From assembly GCA_965261455.1 (NCBI GenBank), contig OZ253453.1:124001-188000 (forward strand): a stretch of DNA of 64,000 nt, written 5' to 3'. Below are positions 8,125 to 15,733 of the stretch, piece after piece. A model generated the notes under the pieces. It was not told where the DNA came from. It was given only the letters and a program-made list of their open reading frames with translations, and did not search any database. The stretch's first letter is position 1; each line of letters begins with the position of its first letter. A program made the position numbers and the translations under genes. This stretch comes from DAOUKH01 sp965261455 (GTDB lineage: Bacteria > Chloroflexota > Dehalococcoidia > SHYB01).

Positions 8125-8261
8125 CCATTTATGGCTTGAGGTACTGGGTCACTTTCGCAGGAAGGGCAGGAGGATGACAAAATGGTGCTGAATAGGGTAC
8201 CATTCGCCTGACAACTGCGCCGCACAGGTATAGAGTTGCGGGAGTGATGGAGGTCGGCTAG

Positions 8262-8384
8262 ATGTACAAAGACCTACGCGATCTCGGTGAAGGCTGGATG
8301 CTCGGCATAACGTGGGGCATCGTTGTTGGGTCGGTCATTCCGGTCGTCCTCGCCGGTGTCGCCGTATGGATGATGGCGGCATGA
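8262..8384 (+). CDS. small single-span membrane protein
   Basis: 40 residues: a short hydrophilic start (MYKDLRDLGEGWMLG) and one hydrophobic stretch (WGIVVGSVIPVVLAGVAVWMM) long enough to cross the membrane. The stop codon overlaps the ATG of the next small gene in an ATGA arrangement, which supports real translation. Tiny overlapping genes like this are common in phage and plasmid modules. I do not recognise a family, and there is only a weak Shine-Dalgarno. Confidence 0.45.
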   Translation: MYKDLRDLGEGWMLGITWGIVVGSVIPVVLAGVAVWMMAA

Positions 8385-8524
8385 TCAGCAGACAGTCTTT
8401 GCCGGCGAACCCTTACGGCGACGATCCGGCCTGGCTGGCTGGGTGGCAGGGTCCCCCTCCGCTTTCCACGCAGGCCGACGTTTATCGGTTCGTTTTCCGC
8501 GCCAACCTCGGGCTTCCGTACTAA
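8381..8524 (+). CDS. small hypothetical protein
   Basis: 47 residues starting at an ATG that overlaps the stop of the preceding 40-residue gene (ATGA). Rich in Pro, Trp and aromatic residues (ANPYGDDPAWLAGWQGPPP), ending VYRFVFRANLGLPY. No known motif. Coupling to both neighbours (ATGA upstream, 11 bp before the next ATG) suggests a short operon in the island. Confidence 0.45.
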   Translation: MISRQSLPANPYGDDPAWLAGWQGPPPLSTQADVYRFVFRANLGLPY

Positions 8525-8535
8525 GAGGAACGACG

Positions 8536-8724
8536 ATGGCGACTGGACCGAACGGTGAGAAGCGACCGGCTGATGTGGTCGCGTGCGCGGTCGATGTGAT
8601 GCGTGAGGCCACCGGCCAAGATCCTCTCCCAGCCGCGAAGCGTGGCCCGAAGCGAAACCCGCCCAGCCCCGAGCGCCGGTCCGAGATCGCCCGCAAGGCA
8701 GCGAAGGCTCGGTGGAGCGCCTAG
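8536..8724 (+). CDS. small basic protein, possible nucleic-acid binder
   Basis: 62 residues; ATG preceded by AGAGGA. The C-terminal half is strongly basic and helical (KRGPKRNPPSPERRSEIARKAAKARWS). The RxEIARKAAKARW pattern recurs in small phage and plasmid DNA-binding proteins. The function is not established. It is the third gene of a run of four tiny plus-strand genes. Confidence 0.5.
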   Translation: MATGPNGEKRPADVVACAVDVMREATGQDPLPAAKRGPKRNPPSPERRSEIARKAAKARWSA

Positions 8725-8858
8725 CCGTGGATGACAGCCGCATCGTCGAAGAGTTGAAGCGGATCAGGACCGAGCTCTCGAAGAACCTTACGGAGATAGA
8801 GCGCTCTCTTGACCGGATAGAGAGGTCCCTCAGCAGCATCGAGGACAACACAACCTAG
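8712..8858 (+). CDS. small coiled-coil protein
   Basis: 48 residues from a GTG at 8712 (43 from the GTG at 8727); overlaps the end of the preceding gene by 13 bp in another frame. The body is one heptad-rich amphipathic helix (VEELKRIRTELSKNLTEIER then SLDRIERSLSSIED), as in short phage tail, lysis or scaffold-type proteins. No specific family recognised. Its stop lies just before the minus-strand tRNA. Confidence 0.4.
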   Translation: MERLAVDDSRIVEELKRIRTELSKNLTEIERSLDRIERSLSSIEDNTT

Positions 8859-8865
8859 CCAGTGA

Positions 8866-8938
8866 GGCGGTGGCGGGAATCGAACCCGCATGTCCGGTGT
8901 GGCAGCACCGGCGTCTTGACCCTCTCGACCACACCGCC
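8866..8938 (-). tRNA. tRNA, probably Gly(GCC), with an expanded anticodon loop
   Basis: On the minus strand a 73-nt cloverleaf: 7-bp acceptor stem GGCGGTG/CACCGCC, a short D stem GTC/GAC with GG in the loop, a T arm GCGGG-TTCGATT-CCCGC, and U at the discriminator position. The anticodon arm pairs CCGGT with ACCGG around an 8-nt loop GCTGCCAC instead of 7. If the T before GCC is U33, the anticodon is GCC (Gly), and U73 also fits bacterial glycine tRNAs. The extra loop base makes the identity uncertain. CCA is not encoded. It lies next to a transposase in the accessory island. Confidence 0.7.
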
Positions 8939-8951
8939 TTGTTCCTCAGCC

Positions 8952-8980
8952 GACCCCGCCGACTAGCTAGCGGCGGGGTC
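8952..8980 (+). terminator. intrinsic-terminator-like hairpin
   Basis: GACCCCGCCG (8952-8961) and CGGCGGGGTC (8971-8980) form a perfect 10-bp stem around a 9-nt loop, followed on the plus strand by GCTTTATGTT. It could end plus-strand transcription from the small-gene run before the transposase. The T-tract is short. Confidence 0.45.
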
Positions 8981-8993
8981 GCTTTATGTTACT

Positions 8994-9021
8994 TTGCCAC
9001 AATTGAGTAAAGTAGTACACT
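8994..9021 (+). promoter_or_regulatory. possible promoter of the transposase gene
   Basis: TTGCCA (8994-8999), a 16-bp spacer and TACACT (9016-9021). The predicted transcript would begin at or next to the ATG at 9028, making it nearly leaderless; no Shine-Dalgarno is present. TACTTT and AAAGTA also form a small inverted repeat across the spacer. Confidence 0.35.
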
Positions 9022-9027
9022 TACGGT

Positions 9028-9789
9028 ATGAACCAGCTACCGCTGGAACGCCGCGCAGCCATACTGAATCTCCTGGTCGAGGGTGTGTCGATGCGCGGTG
9101 CGGCTCGCCTCGCTGGTGTCTCCAAGATCACGGTGGCGAAGCTGCTCGCCGATGCTGGGGAGGCGTGCGCCCGGCACCATGACGCCGCGGTCCGCAACGT
9201 CACGGCGCATCGTATCCAGTGCGACGAGCTGTGGGCGTTCTGCTACGCCAAGCAGAAGCACGTGCCGGACGCCAAGGCCGCGCCCGCAGGTGCGGGCGAC
9301 GTGTGGACCTGGACAGCCATCGACCCGGACTCGAAGCTGATCGTGTCCTGGGTCGTTGGCGGGCGTGGTACGCCGGAAGCGTGCGCCGTCATGAACGATC
9401 TACGCACAAGGGTGAGGGGTGAGATAGAGATCACCACCGACGGGCACAGCCCGTACATAGAGGCCATCGAGGATGCGTTCGGTGGGGACGCAGACCACCT
9501 GGTTACCGGGCCTGGGAGCCCACCGGGACCCGTGACCTCCCACGTCGAGCGCCACAACCTCACGATCCGCATGAGCGTGCGGCGGTTTGGCCGCAGCACG
9601 AACGCCTTCTCCAAGCGGGTGGCGTCCCACTGTGACGCTGTGGCCCTCTACACCACATACTTCAACTGGGTGCGCGTCCACCAGAGCCTCGGCACAACGC
9701 CAGCCGTTGCCGCTGGCCTCGCACGAAGGCCGCTCGACATGGAGTGGCTGGCCAGCCTGATGGGCGAGGGTCCGCGCCCGTGGTTCTGA
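9028..9789 (+). CDS. IS1-like DDE transposase
   Basis: 253 residues. An N-terminal helix-turn-helix (GVSMRGAARLAGVSKITVAKLL, 20-40) precedes CDELWAFCYAKQKH (65-78), a DDE domain with WTWTAIDPDSKLIVSWVVG (D99), TTDGHSPY (D138) and SHVERHNLTIRMSVRRFGR (E174), and a final LYTTYFNWVRVHQSLG. This matches the short IS1-type transposases that are widespread in environmental bacteria. No convincing terminal inverted repeats or target duplications were seen around it, so it may be a lone or domesticated copy. It sits in the accessory island, beside the tRNA. Confidence 0.8.
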   Translation: MNQLPLERRAAILNLLVEGVSMRGAARLAGVSKITVAKLLADAGEACARHHDAAVRNVTAHRIQCDELWAFCYAKQKHVPDAKAAPAGAGDVWTWTAIDPDSKLIVSWVVGGRGTPEACAVMNDLRTRVRGEIEITTDGHSPYIEAIEDAFGGDADHLVTGPGSPPGPVTSHVERHNLTIRMSVRRFGRSTNAFSKRVASHCDAVALYTTYFNWVRVHQSLGTTPAVAAGLARRPLDMEWLASLMGEGPRPWF

Positions 9790-9799
9790 GCCGCCTGGG

Positions 9800-10090
9800 C
9801 TAGTTCTGGAGCCGAGCCGCGTAGAGCTTCTTCGCTTCAGTACCGTCTAGGTCGCAAGCTACGAAGCGGTTGAGTTCATCCTTGGTCATCCGCATCCGCC
9901 TGTAGATGTCAGATATAACGTAGTCATCCAGGGTGCCACGCTGGGAGTGCGAAAACTTAGCAACGCGTACGGGAGCCGTCCCAGCCCCGTTAGGGAGTTC
10001 GGCCTCTAGGAAGATATGGTCGCGTTTGCCCCGGAGCTGCTCCGCCTGGAGCTTTTGGCGCAAGGCGTGCTCTAGCTCCCGCCGCTCCAC
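9800..10090 (-). CDS. hypothetical protein, third gene of an unknown cassette
   Basis: 96 residues. After a charged helix (ERRELEHALRQKLQAEQLRG) comes DHIFLEAELPNG, a strand with VAKFSHSQRG, and an acidic helical end (ISDIYRRMRMTKDELNRFVACDL). The order of a strand ending in an SHS turn followed by a helix resembles small HicA-like dsRBD-fold proteins, but the similarity is too weak to name a family. It overlaps the preceding gene by 19 bp, so the three genes form one coupled operon. Confidence 0.5.
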   Translation of the reverse strand: MERRELEHALRQKLQAEQLRGKRDHIFLEAELPNGAGTAPVRVAKFSHSQRGTLDDYVISDIYRRMRMTKDELNRFVACDLDGTEAKKLYAARLQN

Positions 10091-10455
10091 AATATCCCCT
10101 TTAGGATGGCGAGGTCTTGCAGCTCTTCCGGGGCAAGACGCCCCTCTCGCTCTAGTAGGTAGGGGTAGTAGTCGCTAAGCGACAGCAGGAGGTCTTGGAT
10201 AGCCTCCTCGTCCGAGTCTCCTATACCGTACTCGCGGAGAGGTGACCAGCAGAAGGTCGCGACGACTTGATGGGAGGATGGACGGACAAAAACTATCCCC
10301 CACTCCCTAAGCTGGTAGTCTCCGCACGGCGTCCCCTTCGGTAGGAAGCTATAAAAGTGCCGGGGCGGAGCCGCTACGGCTAGCCAGCGGTGAGCAGCCT
10401 CCTGAGATAGCGTAAACGCCGCCCGCTTTTCGTCCAGTTCAGCTAGGCTTGCCAT
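10072..10455 (-). CDS. hypothetical protein, second gene of an unknown cassette
   Basis: 127 residues. Notable segments are AAPPRHFYSFLPKGTPCGDYQLREWGIVFVRP, ATFCWSPLREYGIGDSDEEAIQDLLLSLSDYYPYLL and a C-terminal acidic helix. No recognisable domain, membrane span or signal peptide. It overlaps its upstream neighbour by 17 bp and its downstream neighbour by 19 bp; such tight coupling is common for toxin-antitoxin or other stoichiometric complexes, but nothing in the sequence proves that here. Confidence 0.5.
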   Translation of the reverse strand: MASLAELDEKRAAFTLSQEAAHRWLAVAAPPRHFYSFLPKGTPCGDYQLREWGIVFVRPSSHQVVATFCWSPLREYGIGDSDEEAIQDLLLSLSDYYPYLLEREGRLAPEELQDLAILKGILWSGGS

Positions 10456-10693
10456 TCCAAAAGTCCTTCCACTCTTGCAGGTCTATCGCCAAGCCGGAGA
10501 GAATTTGTTCCGGCAGATCGTGGCTCCCCGCCTCCCCTTCATAGCCCTTGACGGCGCGGACTATAACGAACGTCATAATCTTGCAGAGCGGGGCCGAGAG
10601 GAGCACGTTTACTACCTGCTCCTCCCTTCCGAAGGTAAGCCGGACGCCCTTTTCGTCGAGGCCCAGACTGAAGTATTTCGCCTCAATGTCCAT
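10439..10693 (-). CDS. hypothetical protein, first gene of an unknown cassette
   Basis: 84 residues: IEAKYFSLGLDEKGVRLTFGREEQVVNVLLSAP reads as beta strands, followed by KIMTFVIVRAVKGYEG and an amphipathic end IDLQEWKDFWNG. No known motif. First gene of the three-gene minus-strand operon, ending in a 17-bp overlap with the second. Codon composition is less GC-biased than in the flanking catabolic genes, consistent with acquisition. Confidence 0.5.
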   Translation of the reverse strand: MDIEAKYFSLGLDEKGVRLTFGREEQVVNVLLSAPLCKIMTFVIVRAVKGYEGEAGSHDLPEQILSGLAIDLQEWKDFWNGKPS

Positions 10694-10946
10694 CGTTGGC
10701 CCGATTATCGTACCACGCCCGGCGATGTCAAGGGTTTTGGGACGCGCCTACCGCGCAACACGTTTGGCCCCGAATTACCGTGGCAAACGCTTGTCGCGGG
10801 TTGTTGGAGGGCGTAAGGTAGGCGGGCCAGAGCAGTGATTCGCAGCGTGAGCCGGTTTTCTTGAAGCGGGAGGGTGCCTGCCCTGTGGCTACCCATTTGC
10901 CCTCCTTGCGGTGGGCGCCGGACACCCGCACGTTCCTCTTGCGGCG
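10694..10946. other. gap without a recognised gene
   Basis: About 250 bp between the three-gene cassette and the two-span membrane protein. Only short frames without plausible protein character are seen. It should hold the promoter of the minus-strand cassette, but no clear hexamers were identified. Confidence 0.4.
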
Positions 10947-11255
10947 ATGCCTAAGTCGTCGCGGACTGACCTCACCACGGGCGACAAGATAGGGGCGGGG
11001 TGCGTAAGCCTCCCCGTCCTTGGCTGTTGCGGCCCGTTCCTGTTCGTGGTGCTTGCGCTCCTTGTCTTCCTGCCGGTGACTCTCGTCACCGACGACCCGC
11101 CCGGATGGGTTGTCGGAATCGCCGTCGTGTTGGCGCTCATTCTCACCGTTGCAATCGTCTACGCCATGAGCCTAGGGATGGCGCAGCGTAAGAAAGAGGA
11201 CGAGCTTATCCGAGACGCTAAGTTGAAGCGCGCCAAGGACGAGCTAGACGACTAG
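10947..11255 (+). CDS. two-span membrane protein of unknown function
   Basis: 102 residues from the ATG at 10947; 12 further codons are open upstream. A short basic N terminus is followed by two hydrophobic segments, about 25-47 (CCGPFLFVVLALLVFLPVTL) and about 53-77 (WVVGIAVVLALILTVAIVYA), and a charged C-terminal tail (RKKEDELIRDAKLKRAKDEL) likely to be cytoplasmic. No family recognised. It closes the accessory island, just before a copy of the dispersed repeat at 11293. Confidence 0.55.
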   Translation: MPKSSRTDLTTGDKIGAGCVSLPVLGCCGPFLFVVLALLVFLPVTLVTDDPPGWVVGIAVVLALILTVAIVYAMSLGMAQRKKEDELIRDAKLKRAKDELDD

Positions 11256-11292
11256 GCAAAGCCTCCGATGTACACACGCATATAATTCCCTG

Positions 11293-11336
11293 CGCAAAGG
11301 TCTCCTCTGAGGGAGCCTGAGAGAGACTGAGAGAGG
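11293..11336. repeat. partial copy of the dispersed GC-hairpin repeat
   Basis: CGCAAAGGTCTCCTCTGAGG followed by GAGAGACTGAGAGAGG matches the core of the repeat family seen at 22581, 33152 and 55140-55811. It lies between the island and the amidohydrolase operon. Confidence 0.55.
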
Positions 11337-11419
11337 CCCGCCTCGGTTTCTCCCGCTCCTGTCGTGTGGTACGCTCATGCCCAACCCGCCGGGCACGGCT
11401 TCAACAAGACTACGCAACC

Positions 11420-13135
11420 ATGCCTCTCGACCTGCTCATCAAGAACGGGACCGTGATTGACGGAAGTGGGATGCCCCGCTACCGCGCCGACGTTGGCGTC
11501 CGCGGCGGGCGGATCGTGGCCAAGGGTAGGCTCAACGAGGCGGCGCGGCGTGTCATCGACGCCGAGGGCGCCATCGTCGCCCCCGGCTTCATCGACATCC
11601 ACACCCACTACGACGCCCAGATCATGTGGGACGGCCTGCTCACCAGCTCGCCGTGGCACGGCGCCACCACCGTGGTCATGGGCAACTGCGGCTACACCCT
11701 GGCCCCCTGCAAGCCCGAGGACCGCGAGTTCCTCATGGGCATGTTTGCCCGTGTCGAGGCGGTCGATCTCAATGTCCTGCACACCGTGCTCGACTGGGAG
11801 TGGGGGAGCTTCCCCGAGTTCCTCGACAGGGTCGAACGGGAGGAGCTTGGCATCAACGTCGCGGCGCAGATTGGCCATAGCGCCGTCCGCCGCTACGTGC
11901 TGGGCCCCGACTCCGCCGAGCGCGCCGCCACCGACGACGAGACCGCGCGGCAGTACGCCATCGTCCGCGAGGCGATGGCCGCCGGCGCGTTCGGATTCAG
12001 CACCGCCCAGAGCCGCAACCACGTCGCCTGGGATGACTCCCCCGTGCCCAGCCGTCAGGCGACGAAAGAGGAGATCATCGAAATCGGGAGCGCCCTCGCC
12101 GAGTTTGGCTTGGGCAGCACCGAAATCGTCCCCGCCTCGCTGCGCGACCCCGGCGGCTTCGACGAGAACGACCGCGACCTGATGACGGAGCTGGCGCTGC
12201 GGAGCGGCCGCCCCGTCAACTGGAACGAGCTGTCCCAGGTATGGGAGCTGCCCGGCCAGTGGCGCAAGCAGGTCGACTTCATGGAGGAGGCCGCGGCCAA
12301 GGGCGCGGCCATCTACGGCGTGGCGCGGTGTCAGCGGCTCGACGTGCCCTGGAGTTTCGCCGACGAGCGCGTGAACTACCGCAGCATCCCCACGCTGGGG
12401 CGCGTCCTCTCCACACCCGTCGCCGGACGTGAGGCGCTGCTGCGAAGCGCCGAGGTCCGCGGCGCTATGAGGCATGAGCTCGACACCGACGCCGAAACGA
12501 TGCCCTACCGCCGGCTGCCCATGCTCATCGTTGCGCGGGCCAAGAGTGCGGCCAACGCCCCGCTCAACGGCCGAACAATCGAAGACATCGCCGCCGAGCG
12601 CGGCGTCCACGCCGTGGATGCGATGCTGGACGTCGCCTGTGAAGAGGGTCTGGCCACCGAGTTCGCCGTGGTCGGCGCGCGCAACGGCGACGCCGAAGCC
12701 GTCGGCGCGATGCTCAGCAGTCCCCACGCCGTGGCCGGCATCTCCGACGCGGGGGCGCACATCAACTTCATGAGCGGGGCCATCTATTCGACGTCGTTCC
12801 TGCGGTGGGCCTCCGACACGGGCCTCATGTCGCTCGAAGAGGCCGTCCGCCGCATGACCTTCCTGCCGGCCTCCGTCTACGGTATCCGCGACCGCGGCCT
12901 GCTCCGCGAGGGCCTGACCGCCGACGTGGTGATCTTCGATGAGGACGAGGTAGCGCCGTTGGAAGCGGAGCGCCTCTACGACATACCCGGCGGCGGCTCG
13001 CGGCTGGCCAACCACGCCGCGGGTGTGCGGAACGTCATCGTCGGCGGGGAGACGCTGGTCGACGGCGGCGCGGACACGGGGGCTCGACCCGGCAGGCTGC
13101 TCCGAAGTAGCCGCTATCACCAAAAGACTGTGTAA
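11420..13135 (+). CDS. D-aminoacylase / N-acyl-D-amino-acid deacylase family amidohydrolase
   Basis: 571 residues from the ATG at 11420. LIKNGTVIDGSGMPRYRADV and PGFIDIHTHYDAQ (H61, H63) are the opening of the urease-superfamily TIM barrel; ISDAGAHINF and a C-terminal LREGLTADVVIFD complete the usual architecture. Such enzymes hydrolyse N-acyl-D-amino acids, hydantoin-like rings or other cyclic amides with a Zn centre. True substrates of this environmental clade are unknown. First gene of a plus-strand operon with two CoA transferases and the selenoprotein. A related protein of 561 residues is encoded at 60921. Confidence 0.88.
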   Translation: MPLDLLIKNGTVIDGSGMPRYRADVGVRGGRIVAKGRLNEAARRVIDAEGAIVAPGFIDIHTHYDAQIMWDGLLTSSPWHGATTVVMGNCGYTLAPCKPEDREFLMGMFARVEAVDLNVLHTVLDWEWGSFPEFLDRVEREELGINVAAQIGHSAVRRYVLGPDSAERAATDDETARQYAIVREAMAAGAFGFSTAQSRNHVAWDDSPVPSRQATKEEIIEIGSALAEFGLGSTEIVPASLRDPGGFDENDRDLMTELALRSGRPVNWNELSQVWELPGQWRKQVDFMEEAAAKGAAIYGVARCQRLDVPWSFADERVNYRSIPTLGRVLSTPVAGREALLRSAEVRGAMRHELDTDAETMPYRRLPMLIVARAKSAANAPLNGRTIEDIAAERGVHAVDAMLDVACEEGLATEFAVVGARNGDAEAVGAMLSSPHAVAGISDAGAHINFMSGAIYSTSFLRWASDTGLMSLEEAVRRMTFLPASVYGIRDRGLLREGLTADVVIFDEDEVAPLEAERLYDIPGGGSRLANHAAGVRNVIVGGETLVDGGADTGARPGRLLRSSRYHQKTV

Positions 13136-13144
13136 GGCCGGAGG

Positions 13145-14476
13145 ATGGTTGTGGAGCTGGGACGAGTCCTGAAGGAAGGCGCGCTCTCCGGCGTCAGGGT
13201 GGTCGATTTCACCTGGGTCCGCGCAGGACCGCAGACGACGCGCATCCTCTCGATGTTCGGGGCGGAGGTGATCCGCGTCGAGTGGCCCGACAGCGCCGAT
13301 ACGATTCGGCATGCCGCGCCCGCCCGCGGCGTGGCGCCCAGCCTCAACTCGGGTGTCGACTTTAACAACTTCGCCTGCAACAAGCTGAGCGCGACCCTGA
13401 ACGTGCGCAGCTCGAAGGGCATGGACTTGGTGAAGGAGCTGATCTCCGTCTCCGACGTGGTCATCGAGAACTTCAGCTCGCGGATCCTGGAGAAATGGGG
13501 CCTGGGCTACGAGCAGTTGAAAGAGGTCAACCCCACCGTCGTCTACGTCAGCATGGCCGGCTTCGGCCACCGCGGGCGGCACCGCGACTACGACACGTGG
13601 GGGCCGGCGGTGCAGGCGGTATCGGGGCTGACCTTCATGTCGGGCGCGCCGGGTAAGCCGCCCGCGGGCTGGGGCTACTCCTACATGGACCACACCGGCG
13701 GCTACTATGGCGCGATGGCGGTCCTCGCCGCGCTGCACTACCGCCACGAGAGCGGGCGCGGCCAGTACGTCGATCTCGCCCAGGTGGACGTGGGCTGCAC
13801 GCTCACCGGCGCCGCCTTCCTCGATTACAGCGTCAACGGTCGGAAGTCCGACCGTGAGGGCATGCCGCCGGGCAACCGCACCTACTGGCCCGGCGCCTCG
13901 CTGGCGAACACCTACCGCGGACCGCACGCCGCGCCGCATAACTCCTACAAGTGCAAGGGCTCCGACCCCCATGCCTGGTGCGTCATCGTCTGCTACACCG
14001 ACGAGGAATGGCGCGCCCTCGTCAAGGCGATGGGCGACCCAGAGTGGGCGCACGATGCCAAGTACGACACGCTCCTGGGCCGGCTCGAACATCAGGAAGC
14101 GATGGACCTCAAGATCGAGGGCTGGACCAAGGAGCGGAACAAGTACGAGGTCATGGCGAAGCTCCAGGCCGCCGGCGTCGCCTCGGCGCCCGTGCAGAGC
14201 ATGGTGGACCGTGCCGAGAACGACCCGCAGCTGCAACATCGCGGCACGTTCACCGCCTCCACCTCCCACCCCCTCCTCGGCGAGAAGATCTTCGAAGGCA
14301 TGCCGATGCAGCTTCGCAACGCGCCGTGGGAGCTCTGGCGTCACGGCCCCACCATCGGCGAGGACAACGACTACGTCTTCGACGATCTCCTCGGCATGAG
14401 ATCCGGCGAGCGCGACGCCCTCGAAGGCGAGAACGTCTTCTGGCCCAAAGGGATGCAGAGGAAGGCCGCATCGTGA
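13145..14476 (+). CDS. CaiB/BaiF family (class III) CoA transferase
   Basis: 443 residues. LSGVRVVDFTWVRAGPQTTRILSMFGAEVIRVEWP is the standard family opening, followed by NKLSATLNVRSSKG, DVVIENFS and GRGQYVDLAQVDVG, where the second Asp corresponds to the catalytic aspartate of formyl-CoA transferase. The C terminus has PLLGEKIFEG. It would move CoA between carboxylic acids without needing ATP. The GTG of the next CoA transferase overlaps its stop by 4 bp, so the two may be made as a heteromeric or sequential pair. Confidence 0.92.
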   Translation: MVVELGRVLKEGALSGVRVVDFTWVRAGPQTTRILSMFGAEVIRVEWPDSADTIRHAAPARGVAPSLNSGVDFNNFACNKLSATLNVRSSKGMDLVKELISVSDVVIENFSSRILEKWGLGYEQLKEVNPTVVYVSMAGFGHRGRHRDYDTWGPAVQAVSGLTFMSGAPGKPPAGWGYSYMDHTGGYYGAMAVLAALHYRHESGRGQYVDLAQVDVGCTLTGAAFLDYSVNGRKSDREGMPPGNRTYWPGASLANTYRGPHAAPHNSYKCKGSDPHAWCVIVCYTDEEWRALVKAMGDPEWAHDAKYDTLLGRLEHQEAMDLKIEGWTKERNKYEVMAKLQAAGVASAPVQSMVDRAENDPQLQHRGTFTASTSHPLLGEKIFEGMPMQLRNAPWELWRHGPTIGEDNDYVFDDLLGMRSGERDALEGENVFWPKGMQRKAAS

Positions 14477-15723
14477 GCGGCGACGCCCCTCAGGCCCTCG
14501 GCGGCCTCCGCGTCCTGGAGGTCGGCGACGAGAAGAGCCAGCTTACCGGCAAGCTCCTCGCCGACCTCGGCGCCGACGTCATCCTCGTCGAGCCCCGCGA
14601 GGGCTCGCGCTGCCGCCGCGTCGGCCCCTTCTACGGCGACGTTCCCGACGTCAACCGCAGCCTCTACTTCTGGACGTACAACACCAACAAGCGCAGCGTC
14701 ACCCTCGACCTCGGCACGCCCGACGGACGCGGGCTGTTCAAAGACCTCGCCAAGACCGCCGACGTCATCGTCGAGTCCGCCGACCCCGGCGTCATGCGCG
14801 CCCTCGGGCTGGGCTACGACGACCTGGCCAAGGGCGGCGCGCCGCTCGTCTACTGCTCGATCACGCCGTTCGGCCAGTCGGGGCCGTGGCGCGACATGAA
14901 GGCCACCGACCTCACCCTCATGGCGTCGGGCGGCCAGATGGGCGTCTGCGGCTACGACCTCGTCGACGATCCGTTCAACACGCCCATCGCGCCGGGGGGC
15001 GGCAACGCCTGGCACATGGGCGCGAACTACGCCTTCGTCGCGGTGCTCATCGCGCTCATCAACCGCGGCCGCCGCGATGTCGGCGAGTACATCGACCTAG
15101 CCGTCCACGAGGCCATCGCCGTCTGCACCGAGGGCGCCTTCCCCGACTACGTGATCACCGGCGGCAACCGCATACGCCAAACGGGCCGCCATGCGTCGCT
15201 AAACGGCTCGCCAAACGTCCAAAACCTGTGCGGCGATGGACGCTACGCCAACTGTTTCATGCCCCGAGTCAAGTTGGAAGAATTCATGGTCTTGCGAGAC
15301 TGGCTCGATGAACACGGGCTCGCCGGCGAACTCATGGAAGACAAATACCTCGACCCCGACAACCTCGCCACCGCGATGCCCCAGCTCCTCGAATCCGTCC
15401 GCGACCTCAGCATGAAGCTGACCTCGAACGACATCTATCATGGCGGCCAGGAGCGCGGCCTCCAGTGGACGCCGGTGCGCGCTCCTTCCGACCTGATGGA
15501 AGACGAGCACCTGCGCGACCGCGGCTTCTTCGTGGATGTGGAGCACCCTGAGCTTGACGAGACGTTCACGTACGTCGGCGCTCCCTACATCTTCCACGAG
15601 ACCCCGTGGCGCATTCGCCGGCGGGCGCCGCTCCTGGGCGAGGACAACGTCGCCCTCTACCACAGGGAGATGGGGCTGCCGCTTGAAAAACTGAGCGCCC
15701 TCTCCGATCTGGGCGTCATCTAG
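14473..15723 (+). CDS. CaiB/BaiF family (class III) CoA transferase
   Basis: 416 residues from the GTG at 14473, which overlaps the preceding stop (GTGA). GGLRVLEVGDEKSQLTGKLLADLGADVILVEP, NTNKRSVTLDLG and SITPFGQSGPW mark the family. At the catalytic position the motif reads EYIDLAVHEAIA, so Glu replaces the usual Asp; this occurs in many environmental members but may change chemistry. Second gene of a translationally coupled CoA-transferase pair. The selenoprotein gene begins 10 bp after its stop. Confidence 0.92.
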   Translation: MSGDAPQALGGLRVLEVGDEKSQLTGKLLADLGADVILVEPREGSRCRRVGPFYGDVPDVNRSLYFWTYNTNKRSVTLDLGTPDGRGLFKDLAKTADVIVESADPGVMRALGLGYDDLAKGGAPLVYCSITPFGQSGPWRDMKATDLTLMASGGQMGVCGYDLVDDPFNTPIAPGGGNAWHMGANYAFVAVLIALINRGRRDVGEYIDLAVHEAIAVCTEGAFPDYVITGGNRIRQTGRHASLNGSPNVQNLCGDGRYANCFMPRVKLEEFMVLRDWLDEHGLAGELMEDKYLDPDNLATAMPQLLESVRDLSMKLTSNDIYHGGQERGLQWTPVRAPSDLMEDEHLRDRGFFVDVEHPELDETFTYVGAPYIFHETPWRIRRRAPLLGEDNVALYHREMGLPLEKLSALSDLGVI

Positions 15724-15733
15724 GAGGAACGAG

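Noticed and set aside
8866..8938. tRNA-Sec for the two selenoproteins
   Set aside because: It is only 73 nt, lacks the long extra arm and 8-bp acceptor stem, and cannot show a UCA anticodon.
9028..9789. Complete insertion sequence
   Set aside because: No convincing terminal inverted repeats or target duplication could be found around the transposase gene, so only the gene is reported.
11375..14344. 989-codon open frame on the minus strand
   Set aside because: It lies opposite the amidohydrolase and CoA transferase genes and has only GC-driven Ala/Arg/Val/Glu-rich text without motifs; a GC-bias artefact.
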